A stretch of 64,000 nucleotides of DNA from CAVRQM01 sp963732775 (lineage in GTDB: Bacteria; Pseudomonadota; Alphaproteobacteria; Acetobacterales; Acetobacteraceae), in assembly GCA_963732775.1 (NCBI GenBank), contig CAVTAR010000003.1:310001-374000 (forward strand), read 5' to 3'. The notes beneath the pieces were generated by a model, which did not search any database, was not told the origin of the DNA, and worked only from the letters and a program-made list of their open reading frames with translations. The translations under genes and the position numbers were made by a program. Below, in pieces: positions 18,035 through 27,098 of this stretch (position 1 is the first letter of the stretch; each line of letters starts with the position of its first letter).

Positions 18035-19086
18035 TCGTCCGGCCCGGCACGAGAGCCGAGCACCATCCGCAGCAGCAGCGCGTCGCCGCCGTCTTTGTAG
18101 TAGGCGCGTCGCGTGCCCGCGCCGGCAAACCCCAGGCGCGCGTAGAGCGTGAGGGCCGCGACGTTGGCGGCCGCCACCTCGAGGAAGGCAACCTCGGCGC
18201 CATGCGCGGCGGCGTCGGCGAGCGACGCGCGCAACAGCGCCGTGGCGCGGCCCTGGCGGCGCAGCGCCGGCGCGACGGCGAGGGTCAGGATCTCGGCTTC
18301 CCCGGCCGCCACGCGGGCCAGCACGAAGCCACCCGCGGGATCGAGGCGGGCCATGGTTCCGGGCTGGGACAGCAGCGTCGCGAACGCGGCCACGTCCCAG
18401 CGCTCAGCCTGGGTGAACGCCGCGGCATGAATCGCCGCCAGCACGCCGGCGTGGGCGGTGGTCGCCTGCCTGGGCGCGGCGAGAGACGGCGCGGGGCGAC
18501 CGCCGGTGGGCAGCCTGGCCTCGGGCGGGTCGGCGTAGAGCGGCAGCACCGAAACGGCGACCCGGCCCGCGCGCAGCCGCGCGGCCGCGATGCGGGCCAC
18601 GTCGACGGCGTCGAGCCCGCGCACGTCGCTCAGCAGCACGTCGGCGCCGCGGGCCGCGAGCCTGGCCGCCACCACTGCGGCCGCGTCGCCGGCGAGCGCC
18701 ACGGGGCCCTCGGGCATAGGCACCGCCGCCAGATCGAGGCTTTCTAATCCCGGTCCGCGGCACAGGAATATGCGCCCGCGCCGGCTGCCGATCGCAACCC
18801 AGACCGGGCGGGCATCCTGGTCGTGCAGGCGGGAAGCCAGCGCCTCGGCCACACTGACGCCCAGCAGCGTGGCACCTGTGGCGCGCGAGAACCCGTGCGC
18901 CAGGGCGAGGGCCGCCCGCACGCCGGTGAAGCTGCCCGGCCCGGTGCTGACCGCCACCGCGTCGGGCCTCTGCGCCGGCGTGCCTGCATCCGCGAGCACT
19001 GCCGCGGCCATGCCGGCGAGCTGCGCGGCCTGGCCTCGGCGCTCCGGTGCGGCACGCCTGGCCAGCACGACGCCGCCCTGGACCAA
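17989..19086 (-). CDS. tsaB: TsaB-RimI fusion: t6A tRNA-modification subunit joined to protein N-acetyltransferase
   Basis: The N-terminal part (about 1-200) matches TsaB, the dimerisation partner of TsaD in N6-threonylcarbamoyl-adenosine synthesis; STGPGSFTGVRAALA is its hallmark. The C-terminal part (about 215-350) is a GNAT domain with the acetyl-CoA motif RRQGRATALL and an NVAALTLYARLGF segment typical of RimI, which acetylates S18. The listed start is TTG at 19086. The conserved first strand (LILALDAALGPSSVALV) is in frame for about 18 codons further upstream, so the true start is probably near 19130-19140, using a non-ATG codon. The gene's end overlaps the convergent repeat-protein gene by 46 bases. 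Fusion of two tRNA/ribosome modifiers often encoded side by side is plausible. Confidence 0.88.
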   Translation of the reverse strand: MVQGGVVLARRAAPERRGQAAQLAGMAAAVLADAGTPAQRPDAVAVSTGPGSFTGVRAALALAHGFSRATGATLLGVSVAEALASRLHDQDARPVWVAIGSRRGRIFLCRGPGLESLDLAAVPMPEGPVALAGDAAAVVAARLAARGADVLLSDVRGLDAVDVARIAAARLRAGRVAVSVLPLYADPPEARLPTGGRPAPSLAAPRQATTAHAGVLAAIHAAAFTQAERWDVAAFATLLSQPGTMARLDPAGGFVLARVAAGEAEILTLAVAPALRRQGRATALLRASLADAAAHGAEVAFLEVAAANVAALTLYARLGFAGAGTRRAYYKDGGDALLLRMVLGSRAGPDDQPGENDDVLRLPTP

Positions 19087-19211
19087 GGCTACCGAACTGG
19101 GACCGAGGGCGGCATCCAGGGCCAGGATCAGCGGCGCTCCCTTGGTTGCCGGGCCGGCCGGCGGTCCGGCGGGCGGGCCGGCCGGCCGCTGGGCGGGCGC
19201 GTCGGTTCGCG

Positions 19212-20588
19212 TCAGACGACCGTCTTCAAGAAGTTGGTGAGCTTCGTCGTGGCGGTGTTCTTATCGGTCTCGTCGAGGGCACCCAGCTCGGCCGCGAGCC
19301 GGTCCATCGCTGCCTCGTAGATTTGGCGCTCGGAAAAGCTCTGGTCGGGCTGGCCGGCGTTCCGGTGCAGGTCGCGCACGACCTCGGCAATGGCCAGCGG
19401 GTCGCCGGAGTTGATCTTCGCCTCGTATTCCTGGGCACGGCGCGACCACATCGTGCGCTTGATGCGCGCCCGCCCGCGCAACACCGCCAGCGCCTCGTCG
19501 AACAGCTTGCGCGTGGCCAGCTTGCGCAACCCGGCCGTTCGCGCCTTGTCGACCGGCACCCGCAGCGTCATGCGGTTCTCCTCGAACGTGATGTGGATCA
19601 GTTCGAGCTGGTGGCCCGCGATCTCCTCGCGGGCAATCTTCTCCACCCGGCCGACGCCATGGGTGGGATATACGACGTGATCGCCCTCGGCGAAGGTCTC
19701 GTCCTTGCCGCTATTGCGCGAGATCACGGGCGGTCGCCCGTTCATGCCGTGCGACATCACCCGAGCCTCCGAGGCCGGGGGCGGCGCCGCGACGGCGGGA
19801 GGAGGAGCGGGCCGAACGGGCACGGGATCCGGCGCTGGCTCCGGCAGCGGCGCTGCGGCGGCCTTCGAGGGTGCCGGGGCCGCCAGGGCGGTCTCGGGAA
19901 AGGTGGCAAGCGGTGCCGGCGCGACGGCGGTGGGGCGCGGCGGCAGGGGCAGCGGTGTCACCTTGATCTCCGGCAGCGCAGGTGTGGCCCATGTCTCGGT
20001 CACGTCGGTGCGGGCCGCCTTGCTTGCCGGGCGATTGGCGGGCGCCGCCTTGGCGGTCACGGCCGTGGTCGCGGCAACGGGCCCTTCGGAAGCCGCCTTC
20101 GCGGAAATCTTCGTCGTCGCGACTTGCGGCCGCGCCGGCGTCTCGGGCGCGGTCCGCGCTCGGTCAATCGGCTTCGCCGCCGCGGGCTTGTCCCTGGGCG
20201 GCATGACTGCGGCCGCCCTTGAAGGGGTGGGCTTGGCAGAAGCAGGCCTGGAAGGGGCGGGCTTGGCGGGGGCGGGCTGTACGGGGGCGGGATGCTTGCC
20301 GACGCGCGTGGCCGACGTGGCCGACTTGCTCGGAGTCGCCGCCTCGGCCGCAGCCAGCGGCCGGGGGCCGGCCACCGGCTTGGGTGCGGTCCGGGCGCCG
20401 CCGGCCGGGTTCGCGATCGGCCTCGACCGAGCCTTGGTAGCGGTCGCCGCAGCTCGCGGGCTCGCCTTGCCTGCGTCAGCAGCCTTGGCTGGCGGCTGCA
20501 CGACAACTCGCGCGACCCCTGGCGGCTTCACGGCACCACGCATCGTCTCGGGCTCGTTGCTACGGGCGGACGCGCCGGAACCCTTCAT
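19212..20588 (-). CDS. carD: CarD-family transcription regulator with a long Ala/Pro/Lys-rich N-terminus
   Basis: The last roughly 170 residues are a complete CarD protein. An RNA polymerase-interacting domain (EGDHVVYPTHGVGRVEKI) is followed by the helical DNA-binding domain (RARIKRTMWSRRAQEYEAKI). CarD binds the RNA polymerase beta subunit and stabilises open promoter complexes. It is preceded by about 290 residues of low-complexity Ala/Pro/Lys sequence with no recognisable domain, which makes 458 residues against a usual 160-190. The start at 20588 has GAGG 9 bases upstream. Internal Met residues just before the CarD domain (VMSHGMNGRP) could be an alternative start giving a normal-sized protein. 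Confidence 0.9.
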   Translation of the reverse strand: MKGSGASARSNEPETMRGAVKPPGVARVVVQPPAKAADAGKASPRAAATATKARSRPIANPAGGARTAPKPVAGPRPLAAAEAATPSKSATSATRVGKHPAPVQPAPAKPAPSRPASAKPTPSRAAAVMPPRDKPAAAKPIDRARTAPETPARPQVATTKISAKAASEGPVAATTAVTAKAAPANRPASKAARTDVTETWATPALPEIKVTPLPLPPRPTAVAPAPLATFPETALAAPAPSKAAAAPLPEPAPDPVPVRPAPPPAVAAPPPASEARVMSHGMNGRPPVISRNSGKDETFAEGDHVVYPTHGVGRVEKIAREEIAGHQLELIHITFEENRMTLRVPVDKARTAGLRKLATRKLFDEALAVLRGRARIKRTMWSRRAQEYEAKINSGDPLAIAEVVRDLHRNAGQPDQSFSERQIYEAAMDRLAAELGALDETDKNTATTKLTNFLKTVV

Positions 20589-20969
20589 CGCAAGCACCTC
20601 ATCATTCCATATCGGTCGCAGCACCCCGACGCCCGGCGGGCCTGGACAGACCCCCGATCGTCACGGCACTCCGGCCGGACCAAAGCCGTCGGGAGCAATT
20701 GACGGTCGAACGCCGGGCCAATCCGCCGAGCATCCGCGAGGGGGCGCCTCGTAGAGGGCCGCGAACGCCGAGCATCGGTCCGGAGCGAGCGACGGTGTCA
20801 CGACCCCACTGACTTTGGTGTAACACGAATCATGCGGCGCGTCACCGGGCCGCTTCGTGGTCTCGCACATGGGTGGGACGACTGCGGCGCATCGGCGCAG
20901 GACGCTGCCCGCGATGCAGAGCCGGCGGATCGGGTCCGGTCTCAGGCCGCGAGTCTTAGTCCGCCACTA
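20589..20969. other. 381-base gap between carD and fdxA
   Basis: No gene, tRNA or clear hairpin terminator was recognised. The half nearer carD must contain its leader and promoter, since fdxA is transcribed toward this gap. No strong -35/-10 pair stands out. Confidence 0.4.
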
Positions 20970-21302
20970 TCAGGCAATGCCGGGCGCCGGAGAGAACAGC
21001 GCCGCCTTGTCGGGCTTGTCCTTCCACTCGTCGGCGTCTGCTGGCGGGGCGCCCTTGCGAGTGATGTTGGGCCATTGCGCCGCATAGACCCGGTTCTGCT
21101 CCGCCCAGGGGGTCGCTTTGTCGTCGCTATCCGGCACGATCGCCTCGACCGGACACTCCGGCTCGCACACGCCGCAGTCGATGCATTCGTCCGGGTGAAT
21201 GACCAGCATGTTCTCGCCGACATAGAAGCAGTCGACGGGGCAAACCTCGATGCAGTCCATGTACTTGCAGCGGATGCAGCTCTCAGTGACCACGTAGGTC
21301 AT
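20970..21302 (-). CDS. fdxA: 7Fe ferredoxin FdxA
   Basis: A 110-residue soluble electron carrier with one [3Fe-4S] and one [4Fe-4S] cluster. Cluster ligands are seen in SCIRCKYMDCIEVCPVDCF and CIDCGVCEPECPVEAI. The C-terminal extension, with NITRKGAPPADADEW, is typical of the alphaproteobacterial FdxA type. CAGGAG lies 7 bases before the ATG. Its start overlaps the end of the hslR gene by 20 bases, placing it in an operon with hslR and the helicase gene. Confidence 0.96.
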   Translation of the reverse strand: MTYVVTESCIRCKYMDCIEVCPVDCFYVGENMLVIHPDECIDCGVCEPECPVEAIVPDSDDKATPWAEQNRVYAAQWPNITRKGAPPADADEWKDKPDKAALFSPAPGIA

Positions 21303-21648
21303 CAGGCACTCCTGGCGGGGCGGGCTCGGGCGGCGGGTATGCCCCGTCCGCCATGGCCCCGCAACCCCCGCCGCCTGGCGCCCGTTCCAGGAACAGCCGC
21401 CGCGCCTCGGCCGGCGGCCCGCGGCGTAAGGCCATCGCTAACACCTCCACGACCACCACCCGCTCGCGCAGCGGCAGCGTCAGCACGTCGCCCACCCGCA
21501 GCCTCGCGTGCGGCTTGTCGGTGGGCTGGCGATTGATGCGCACCAGGCCACCCGCGACCAGCCGCGTGCAGTCGGCACGGTGGCGCATGAAACGCGCGCA
21601 CCACAGCCACTTGTCGAGCCGCTGCCAATCGCGGTCCTCGGCCTGCAT
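21283..21648 (-). CDS. hslR: S4-domain RNA-binding protein, Hsp15-like
   Basis: A 121-residue protein with one S4 domain: RLDKWLWCARFMRHRADCTRLVAGGLVRIN, then RVGDVLTLPL, with a basic/Pro-rich tail. Hsp15 (HslR) binds free 50S subunits carrying nascent chains. The ATG directly follows the helicase stop codon (TAGATG), and its 3' end overlaps fdxA. The helicase-S4-ferredoxin-CarD order is familiar in alphaproteobacteria. Assignment to HslR rather than another S4 protein rests on size and N-terminal similarity. Confidence 0.88.
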   Translation of the reverse strand: MQAEDRDWQRLDKWLWCARFMRHRADCTRLVAGGLVRINRQPTDKPHARLRVGDVLTLPLRERVVVVEVLAMALRRGPPAEARRLFLERAPGGGGCGAMADGAYPPPEPAPPGVPDDLRGH

Positions 21649-24163
21649 CTAGCGTCGCAACGCGGCCAGTGCTGCGAACGGCCCGCTGCCTTGCGGCACG
21701 CGCGCCGGCGCAGCCACGTCGATCGCTACGCGCTGGCGCAGGCTTGAGAACATCGCCGGCGCCGGCGGCCCGTACTGGCCGGCGGCCAGCAGTTCCGCCG
21801 GGAACAGCTTCAGCCCAAGCGCGTGCAGCACCGGCGGCAGTTGCTCGGCGCGCACCGACAAGCGCGAGGCGAGGCCGGCGGGCAGCGGCACGCGACGGCC
21901 GCGGCTGGTCCAGGCAAGGTCGGCCGCCACCCGCTCGGCCACATCCCGACGCAGCAGCACGGGGCCGGCCGGCTGCCAGCCCATCGCCGAGGCAAACCCG
22001 TCCGGCCAGTCGGGCGGCGGCGCCAGCGCGACCAGGCCAGCGGCCGGCAGCGCCGGTGTGCTGGCCTCGTGCCACAGCGCCCAGAGCCGCGCCCGCACGG
22101 CCGCGACCGCCGGCTTCAGCAGTGCCGGCATGAACCAGCCAAACCTTCCCGCCCGCACGCCGAGCGCCTTCAGCCGGCCGCGCAGCGCCGGTGCGAGCTC
22201 CTGTTCGGCCGCGCCCTGCCCGGCCGGCGGCATCACGCCCGCCGTCTCGCGCAGCAGGTGCAGCGGTCCGCGCAGCGCCGGCTCCCGCCCGGCCGCCGCG
22301 AGCGCGAGCAGCAGGGGCGACAACGCCTGGGCGACATCTCGCTCCACGAAGCCTTGCAGCCGCAGGCGCAGCCGCTCGCGCATCGGGCCGTCGAGGAACT
22401 CGCTCGAGAGCGGCTCGACCTGCGGCGCCAGCAGGCTCGCCCCCCGGCGCAGCCGCGCGACCGGCGTGCCATCCCAGGCGAGCCGATGGTCGCCCCGCCA
22501 CTCGAGCGCCGCGTCGTCAGCGGCCTCGAGCCGGGCGAGCCGGCGCGGCATCTCCTCGCGCAACGCCCGGCGCGCCGCGCGCAGCACCAGCTTGCGCTCG
22601 TCGCCGGCCGAGGCCGGGTCCGGGACAAAGGCAAACCCCTCGACGTGCCCGACCGAGTGACCCTCCACCACGACTTCGCCGCGCGTCGTGACGGTCGAGA
22701 ACAGCTCCTCCGCATCGCCTGCCTCCAGCCGGCGCATCAGCACCGCGGCACGTCGGTCGACGAAGCGGGTGGTGAGACGCTCGTGCAGCGCGTCGGACAG
22801 CAGGTCCTCCACCTCGCGGGCGCGCGCCTGCCAATGCGGTGCATCGCGTACCCAGTCGGTGCGCGCGGCGATGTAGCTCCAAACCCGCACGCCGGTTAGT
22901 CGCTGCATCAGCGTGTCGATGTCGCCGTCGGCGCGCGACAGCGCCGCGACCTGCCCGGCGATCCAGTCGGCCGGTAGGCCGCCGTCGCGCACCACATGGC
23001 CGAACACCTTCGCGCACAGCCGGACATGGCTGTCGTCGGCGATCTTGCGGAAATCCGGGATCTGGCAGGCGTCCCATAACAGTCGCACCCGCGACCGGCC
23101 GCGCGCCATGTCGCGGATGTCCGGCTCGCGGGCAAGGGCGGCCAGCGTCTGCAGATCGGTCGCGTCGTTGCCGCGCACGAGGCCCGGTCGCGGCGGCGGC
23201 GCCAGCAGCGAGTTCGAGCAGCGAATCCACGTGTCCGAAATCTAGCTCGCTGCTGCGCCAGGCGAGCTGCTCGAGCGGCTCGAAGCGATGGTCCTCCACG
23301 GCGTCCACCAGGTCCTCGTCGAGCGGCGGGCAGTCGGCGGTGGTGCCGAACGTGCCGTCGCGCATCCCGCGCCCGGCCCGCCCGGCGATCTGCGCTACCT
23401 CGGCCGGGTTCAGCGGACGCGGGCGGTGGCCGTCGAACTTGAACAGGCGCGCGAAGGCGACGTGGTCCACGTCCATGTTCAAGCCCATGCCGATCGCGTC
23501 GGTGGCGACCAGGAAGTCGACCTCCTTGTCTTGATACAGCGCCACCTGCGCGTTGCGGGTGCGCGGGCTGAGGCGCCCCATCACCACCGCACAGCCGCCG
23601 CGGCGGCGGCGGATCAGCTCGGCGATCGCGTATACCTCGCCGGCACTGAATGCCACGACCGCGCTGCGCGGCGGCAGGCGGGTCAGCTTCTGCGGCCCGA
23701 CATGGGTGAGCTGGCTCAGGCGCGGCCGCGTCTCGATCTCCGCCTGCGGCACCAGGCGTTTGAGCAGCGGGCGGATGATCTCGGCGCCGAGGAACATGGT
23801 TTCCACCATGCCGCGCGCGTGCAGCAGGCGGTCGGTGAAAACGTGGCCGCGGTCGGCGTCGGCACAGAGCTGAATCTCGTCCACCGCGACGAACTCGGCG
23901 CGGCGGTCGAGCGGCATCGCTTCCACCGTGCAGGCGAACCAGCGCGCCTCGGCGGGCAGGATCTTTTCCTCCCCGGTGATGAGGGCGACGTGGCGGGCGC
24001 CCTTTCGCGCCACCATGCGGTCGTAATTTTCGCGCGCGAGCAGGCGTAGCGGGAAGCCGATGATGCCGGAGGCATGCCCGAGCAGCCGCTCCATGGCGAG
24101 GTGGGTCTTGCCGGTGTTGGTCGGCCCGAGCACGGCGCGCACGCGAGGAGCGAAGCCCGTCAT
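21649..24163 (-). pseudogene. Suv3/MgpS-type helicase, frameshifted
   Basis: An RNA/DNA helicase of about 838 residues if repaired. The first part carries GPTNTGKTHLAMERL (Walker A), DEIQLCAD (Walker B), VATDAIGMGLNMDVDHVAF, and QIAGRAGRG (motif VI). Near base 23195-23205, in a run of GCC/GCG codons, the frame shifts by one. The rest (from VRGNDATDLQTLAALAREP to the stop at 21649) is in the other frame; skipping one base there gives the expected PPPRPGLVRGNDA junction. The long downstream frame is clean, so a base-call error or a recent mutation is likely. The start at 24163 is chosen to match the conserved N-terminus. It is first in the leftward helicase-hslR-fdxA operon. Confidence 0.82.
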
Positions 24164-24335
24164 GCGCAGAGGGTTGGGGCTTGCGCGACCGAAAGCAAGC
24201 GCCCGGCCGAACGGAGCGACGGGCAGGCTCGCCCCCATGCGCCGTGCCGGTCATCACGCTCCGGCATGAGCGCCACAACGTGGAACGCCCGGATACCCGC
24301 TTGCGTATCGTGCAAACCTATATCACCCTCAGCGT

Positions 24336-25070
24336 ATGGACGATTCATTGACTCACGATCTGCTTTCGCTCGACGGTCTCTCCGCGGCAGACCTCGACGG
24401 CCTCTCCGCCGCAGAGATGGTGCGAGTCGCAGTAATGGAGGCATTCCCACGCAGGATCGCGGTGGTTTCCTCGTTCGGCACCGAGTCGGCGGTTCTGCTG
24501 GCACTCGCGGCCGAGGTCGATCCCCTCGTGCCGGTGCTGTTCCTCGACACCGGCCGGCACTTTCCCGAGACGATCGCCTACCGAGACCAGCTCACCGGCC
24601 GGCTGGGTCTGCGCGACGTCCGCACGCTGCGGCCGGATGCGGCAGTGATCGCCGTGGAGGACCCGGCGGGCGGACTTGCGGCGGCCGACCCGGATGCCTG
24701 CTGCGGGATGCGCAAGGTGGCGCCCTTGGCGGCCGGGCTCGCGGGCTTCGATGCTTGGATCAGCGGTCGCAAGCGCTACCAGAGCTCGGGGCGGTCGATG
24801 CTGCCGCTGCTGGAGAGGGTCGATGGCCGGGTGAAGTTGAACCCGCTCGCCCGCTGGAGTGCGGCCGAGATCGCCGCCGAGCACAGGCGTCGCGACCTGC
24901 CGTCGCATCCGCTTGCAGCGTTGGGGTTCCGCTCGATCGGCTGCGCGCCCTGCACCCGCGCCACGGGCGAGGACGAGGATTTCCGTGCCGGGCGCTGGGC
25001 CGACAGCAGCAAGACCGAGTGTGGCATCCACCGCAGCGCCGACGGCCGGCTGGTCCGCGCGGCGAACTAG
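24336..25070 (+). CDS. cysH: Assimilatory adenylyl-sulfate (APS) reductase
   Basis: Reduces activated sulfate to sulfite in cysteine synthesis, using thioredoxin. The 244-residue protein has the PP-loop-type motif SSFGTESAV, the FLDTGRHFPET segment, and the catalytic ECGIH motif with Cys229. It also has the CC (122-123) and CxxC (203, 206) cysteines that bind a [4Fe-4S] cluster. These four mark the APS-using type rather than the PAPS-using enterobacterial type. The first 25 residues include a small repeat (DGLSAADL/DGLSAAEM). It is divergent from the helicase operon. No other sulfate gene is adjacent. Confidence 0.93.
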   Translation: MDDSLTHDLLSLDGLSAADLDGLSAAEMVRVAVMEAFPRRIAVVSSFGTESAVLLALAAEVDPLVPVLFLDTGRHFPETIAYRDQLTGRLGLRDVRTLRPDAAVIAVEDPAGGLAAADPDACCGMRKVAPLAAGLAGFDAWISGRKRYQSSGRSMLPLLERVDGRVKLNPLARWSAAEIAAEHRRRDLPSHPLAALGFRSIGCAPCTRATGEDEDFRAGRWADSSKTECGIHRSADGRLVRAAN

Positions 25071-25071
25071 C

Positions 25072-25103
25072 CTGCCCGCTGGGCTGCCCGCTGGGCTGCC
25101 CGC
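25072..25103. repeat. 12-bp tandem repeat after cysH
   Basis: CTGCCCGCTGGG is repeated 2.7 times immediately after the cysH stop codon. It is a short local expansion of no known role, possibly a slippage product. Confidence 0.7.
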
Positions 25104-25114
25104 ATTGAACCATC

Positions 25115-25149
25115 CCTGATCGCGCCGCATATCCGGCGGCGCGATCAGG
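25115..25149 (+). promoter_or_regulatory. Hairpin overlapping the htpG ribosome-binding site
   Basis: A perfect 14-bp stem (CCTGATCGCGCCGC at 25115-25128, with its complement at 25136-25149) closes a 7-base loop, ATATCCG. The strong Shine-Dalgarno AGGAGG (25147-25152) begins inside the 3' arm, so half of it is paired. In a heat-shock gene leader this could limit translation until melted or bound. It could also serve as the cysH transcript end, though no T-run follows. Confidence 0.55.
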
Positions 25150-25159
25150 AGGCTGGTTC

Positions 25160-27016
25160 ATGGGCGAGACGACGGAACGGACGGCAGCGGCAGCGGAGCG
25201 GCACGAGTTCGGCGCCGAGGTCGGGAGGCTGCTCGACCTCGTGGTGCATTCCCTCTATTCCGAGCGTGAAATCTTCCTGCGCGAGCTGGTCGCCAACGCC
25301 GCCGACGCGATCGACCGCCGCCGCTTCGAGGCGCTGACCGATCCCAACCTGGCGGCCGCGGCACCTGGAAGCATCCGCATCGTGCCGGACCAGCCGGCGC
25401 GGACGCTGGCCGTGATCGACGACGGCATCGGCATGGGGCGCGACGAGCTGATCGCCAATCTCGGCACCATCGCCCGCTCCGGCACCCGGGCCTTCGGCCA
25501 ATCGGCGGCGGCGGCCACGCGCCCGGGCGAGCTGCCCAACCTGATCGGCCAGTTCGGCGTCGGCTTCTATGCCGCCTTCATGGTGGCCGACCGGGTGGAA
25601 GTGACCTCGCGCCGAGCCGGGGCGGAGCCCGCCTGGACCTGGAGCAGCGACGGGCGCGGCGGCTTCACGGTGGAACCCGGCGTGCGCGAGGCGGCCGGCA
25701 GCACGGTGCTGCTGCACCTGAAGCCCGACGCCGACGAATACCTCGACCCGGTGCGGCTCGACGCGATCGTGCGCAAATGGGCCGATCACGTGATGGTTCC
25801 CGTCACCGTCGCCCGAGACGGCCGCGACGAACCCGCCAACGAGGGAACGGCGGTCTGGCGCCGCGCGAAATCCGAGGTGAGCGAGGCCGACGCGGAGCAG
25901 TTCTACCGGCATCTCGGCAACTTCTTCGGCAAGCCCTGGGCGACCTTGCAGTGGCGCGCCGAGGGGGCGCTGGAGTTCTACGCCATGCTGTTCATCCCCG
26001 ACGCGAAACCCTTCGCGCCGGTGGAGGAGGAACGGGAGTCTCGCGTGCGCCTGCACGTCCGGCGCATGTTTATCACCGACCGCGCGGCCCTGCTGCCGCC
26101 GTGGCTGCGCTTCGTCCAAGGCGTGGTGGACACCGAGGACCTGCCGCTCAACGTCTCACGCGAAATGCTGCAATCCACGCCGGTGCTGGCGCGCATCCGT
26201 CGCGCCGTGACCAACCGCGTACTGACCGAGCTGAAGGCGGCGGCGAGGGATGCCGAGCGCTACCTGCGGTTCTGGGAGAACTTCGGCGGCATCCTAAAGG
26301 AAGGCGTCTGGGAGGACGCCGAGCATCGCGGCGAACTGGCCCCGCTGCTGCGCTTCCGCTCATCCTCGGTCGAGGGCTGGACCACGCTGGCCGACTACGT
26401 GGGACGCATGCAGCCGGACCAAGCCGCGATCTACGTGCTGACCGGCGACGACGCAGGAAGGCTGCGTCACTCCGCCCAGCTCGAGGGTTTCCGCAGCCGC
26501 GGCGTCGAGGTGCTGCTGCTGGACAGCCCGATCGACGCCTTCTGGCCGGAGCGGCTGGAGAAGTTCGACGGCAAGCCGATCCGGGGCGCGGCGCAGGGAG
26601 CGGCCGACCTTGCGGCGTTGCCGGACCAGTCGCCCGCGGCCGACCTCTCCGCGCTGGCCGCGGCCCTGAAGACGGCGCTGGGCGAGGCGGTGGCGGAGGT
26701 GCGCGCGACCGACCGGCTCGCCGACAGCGCCGTCGTGCTGGCGCCGGCCGCGCATGGGCCGGACCTGCAGATGCAGCGGCTGCTGCGCCGCGCCGGCCGC
26801 GCCGGTTACGAGGCGGCGCCGACGCTGGAGCTGAACCCGCGCCATCCGCTGGTCGCGAGCCTTGCGGCACGGCTTGCGGCCGGCGGGGACGTGGCCGAGG
26901 CGGCGGGCCTGCTGCTCGACCTGGCCCGGGTGCAGGACGGCGAGGCGCCGCGCGACCCGGCGGCATTCGCGCGCGGGCTGGAGCGGGCGATGCTGGCCGC
27001 CGAGGCGAACGGTTAG
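25160..27016 (+). CDS. htpG: Molecular chaperone HtpG (Hsp90)
   Basis: A cytosolic ATP-driven chaperone of 618 residues, the usual size. The GHKL ATPase domain shows EIFLRELVANAADAIDR (catalytic Glu), DDGIGMGRDEL and GQFGVGFYAAFMV. The middle domain has LPLNVSREMLQ, with the conserved Arg that contacts ATP. The C-terminal dimerisation domain follows. AGGAGG lies 7 bases before the ATG and is partly buried in a 14-bp hairpin. The residue ANAADAID replaces the more usual SNASDAID, a conservative change. Confidence 0.97.
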   Translation: MGETTERTAAAAERHEFGAEVGRLLDLVVHSLYSEREIFLRELVANAADAIDRRRFEALTDPNLAAAAPGSIRIVPDQPARTLAVIDDGIGMGRDELIANLGTIARSGTRAFGQSAAAATRPGELPNLIGQFGVGFYAAFMVADRVEVTSRRAGAEPAWTWSSDGRGGFTVEPGVREAAGSTVLLHLKPDADEYLDPVRLDAIVRKWADHVMVPVTVARDGRDEPANEGTAVWRRAKSEVSEADAEQFYRHLGNFFGKPWATLQWRAEGALEFYAMLFIPDAKPFAPVEEERESRVRLHVRRMFITDRAALLPPWLRFVQGVVDTEDLPLNVSREMLQSTPVLARIRRAVTNRVLTELKAAARDAERYLRFWENFGGILKEGVWEDAEHRGELAPLLRFRSSSVEGWTTLADYVGRMQPDQAAIYVLTGDDAGRLRHSAQLEGFRSRGVEVLLLDSPIDAFWPERLEKFDGKPIRGAAQGAADLAALPDQSPAADLSALAAALKTALGEAVAEVRATDRLADSAVVLAPAAHGPDLQMQRLLRRAGRAGYEAAPTLELNPRHPLVASLAARLAAGGDVAEAAGLLLDLARVQDGEAPRDPAAFARGLERAMLAAEANG

Positions 27017-27098
27017 GCAGGCGAACCTCTAGGCGGGCTGGTCTCGTGGCGCCTCCTGGCCGCTGTCCCGGAGGGCGGTGCGGCCGTAAGCTCGCGCC

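Noticed and set aside
20589..20969. Possible tRNA or small RNA in the carD-fdxA gap
   Set aside because: No cloverleaf, no T-loop consensus and no strong terminator were found.
25072..25103. CRISPR-like short repeats after cysH
   Set aside because: The units are only 12 bases and directly adjacent, with no spacers.
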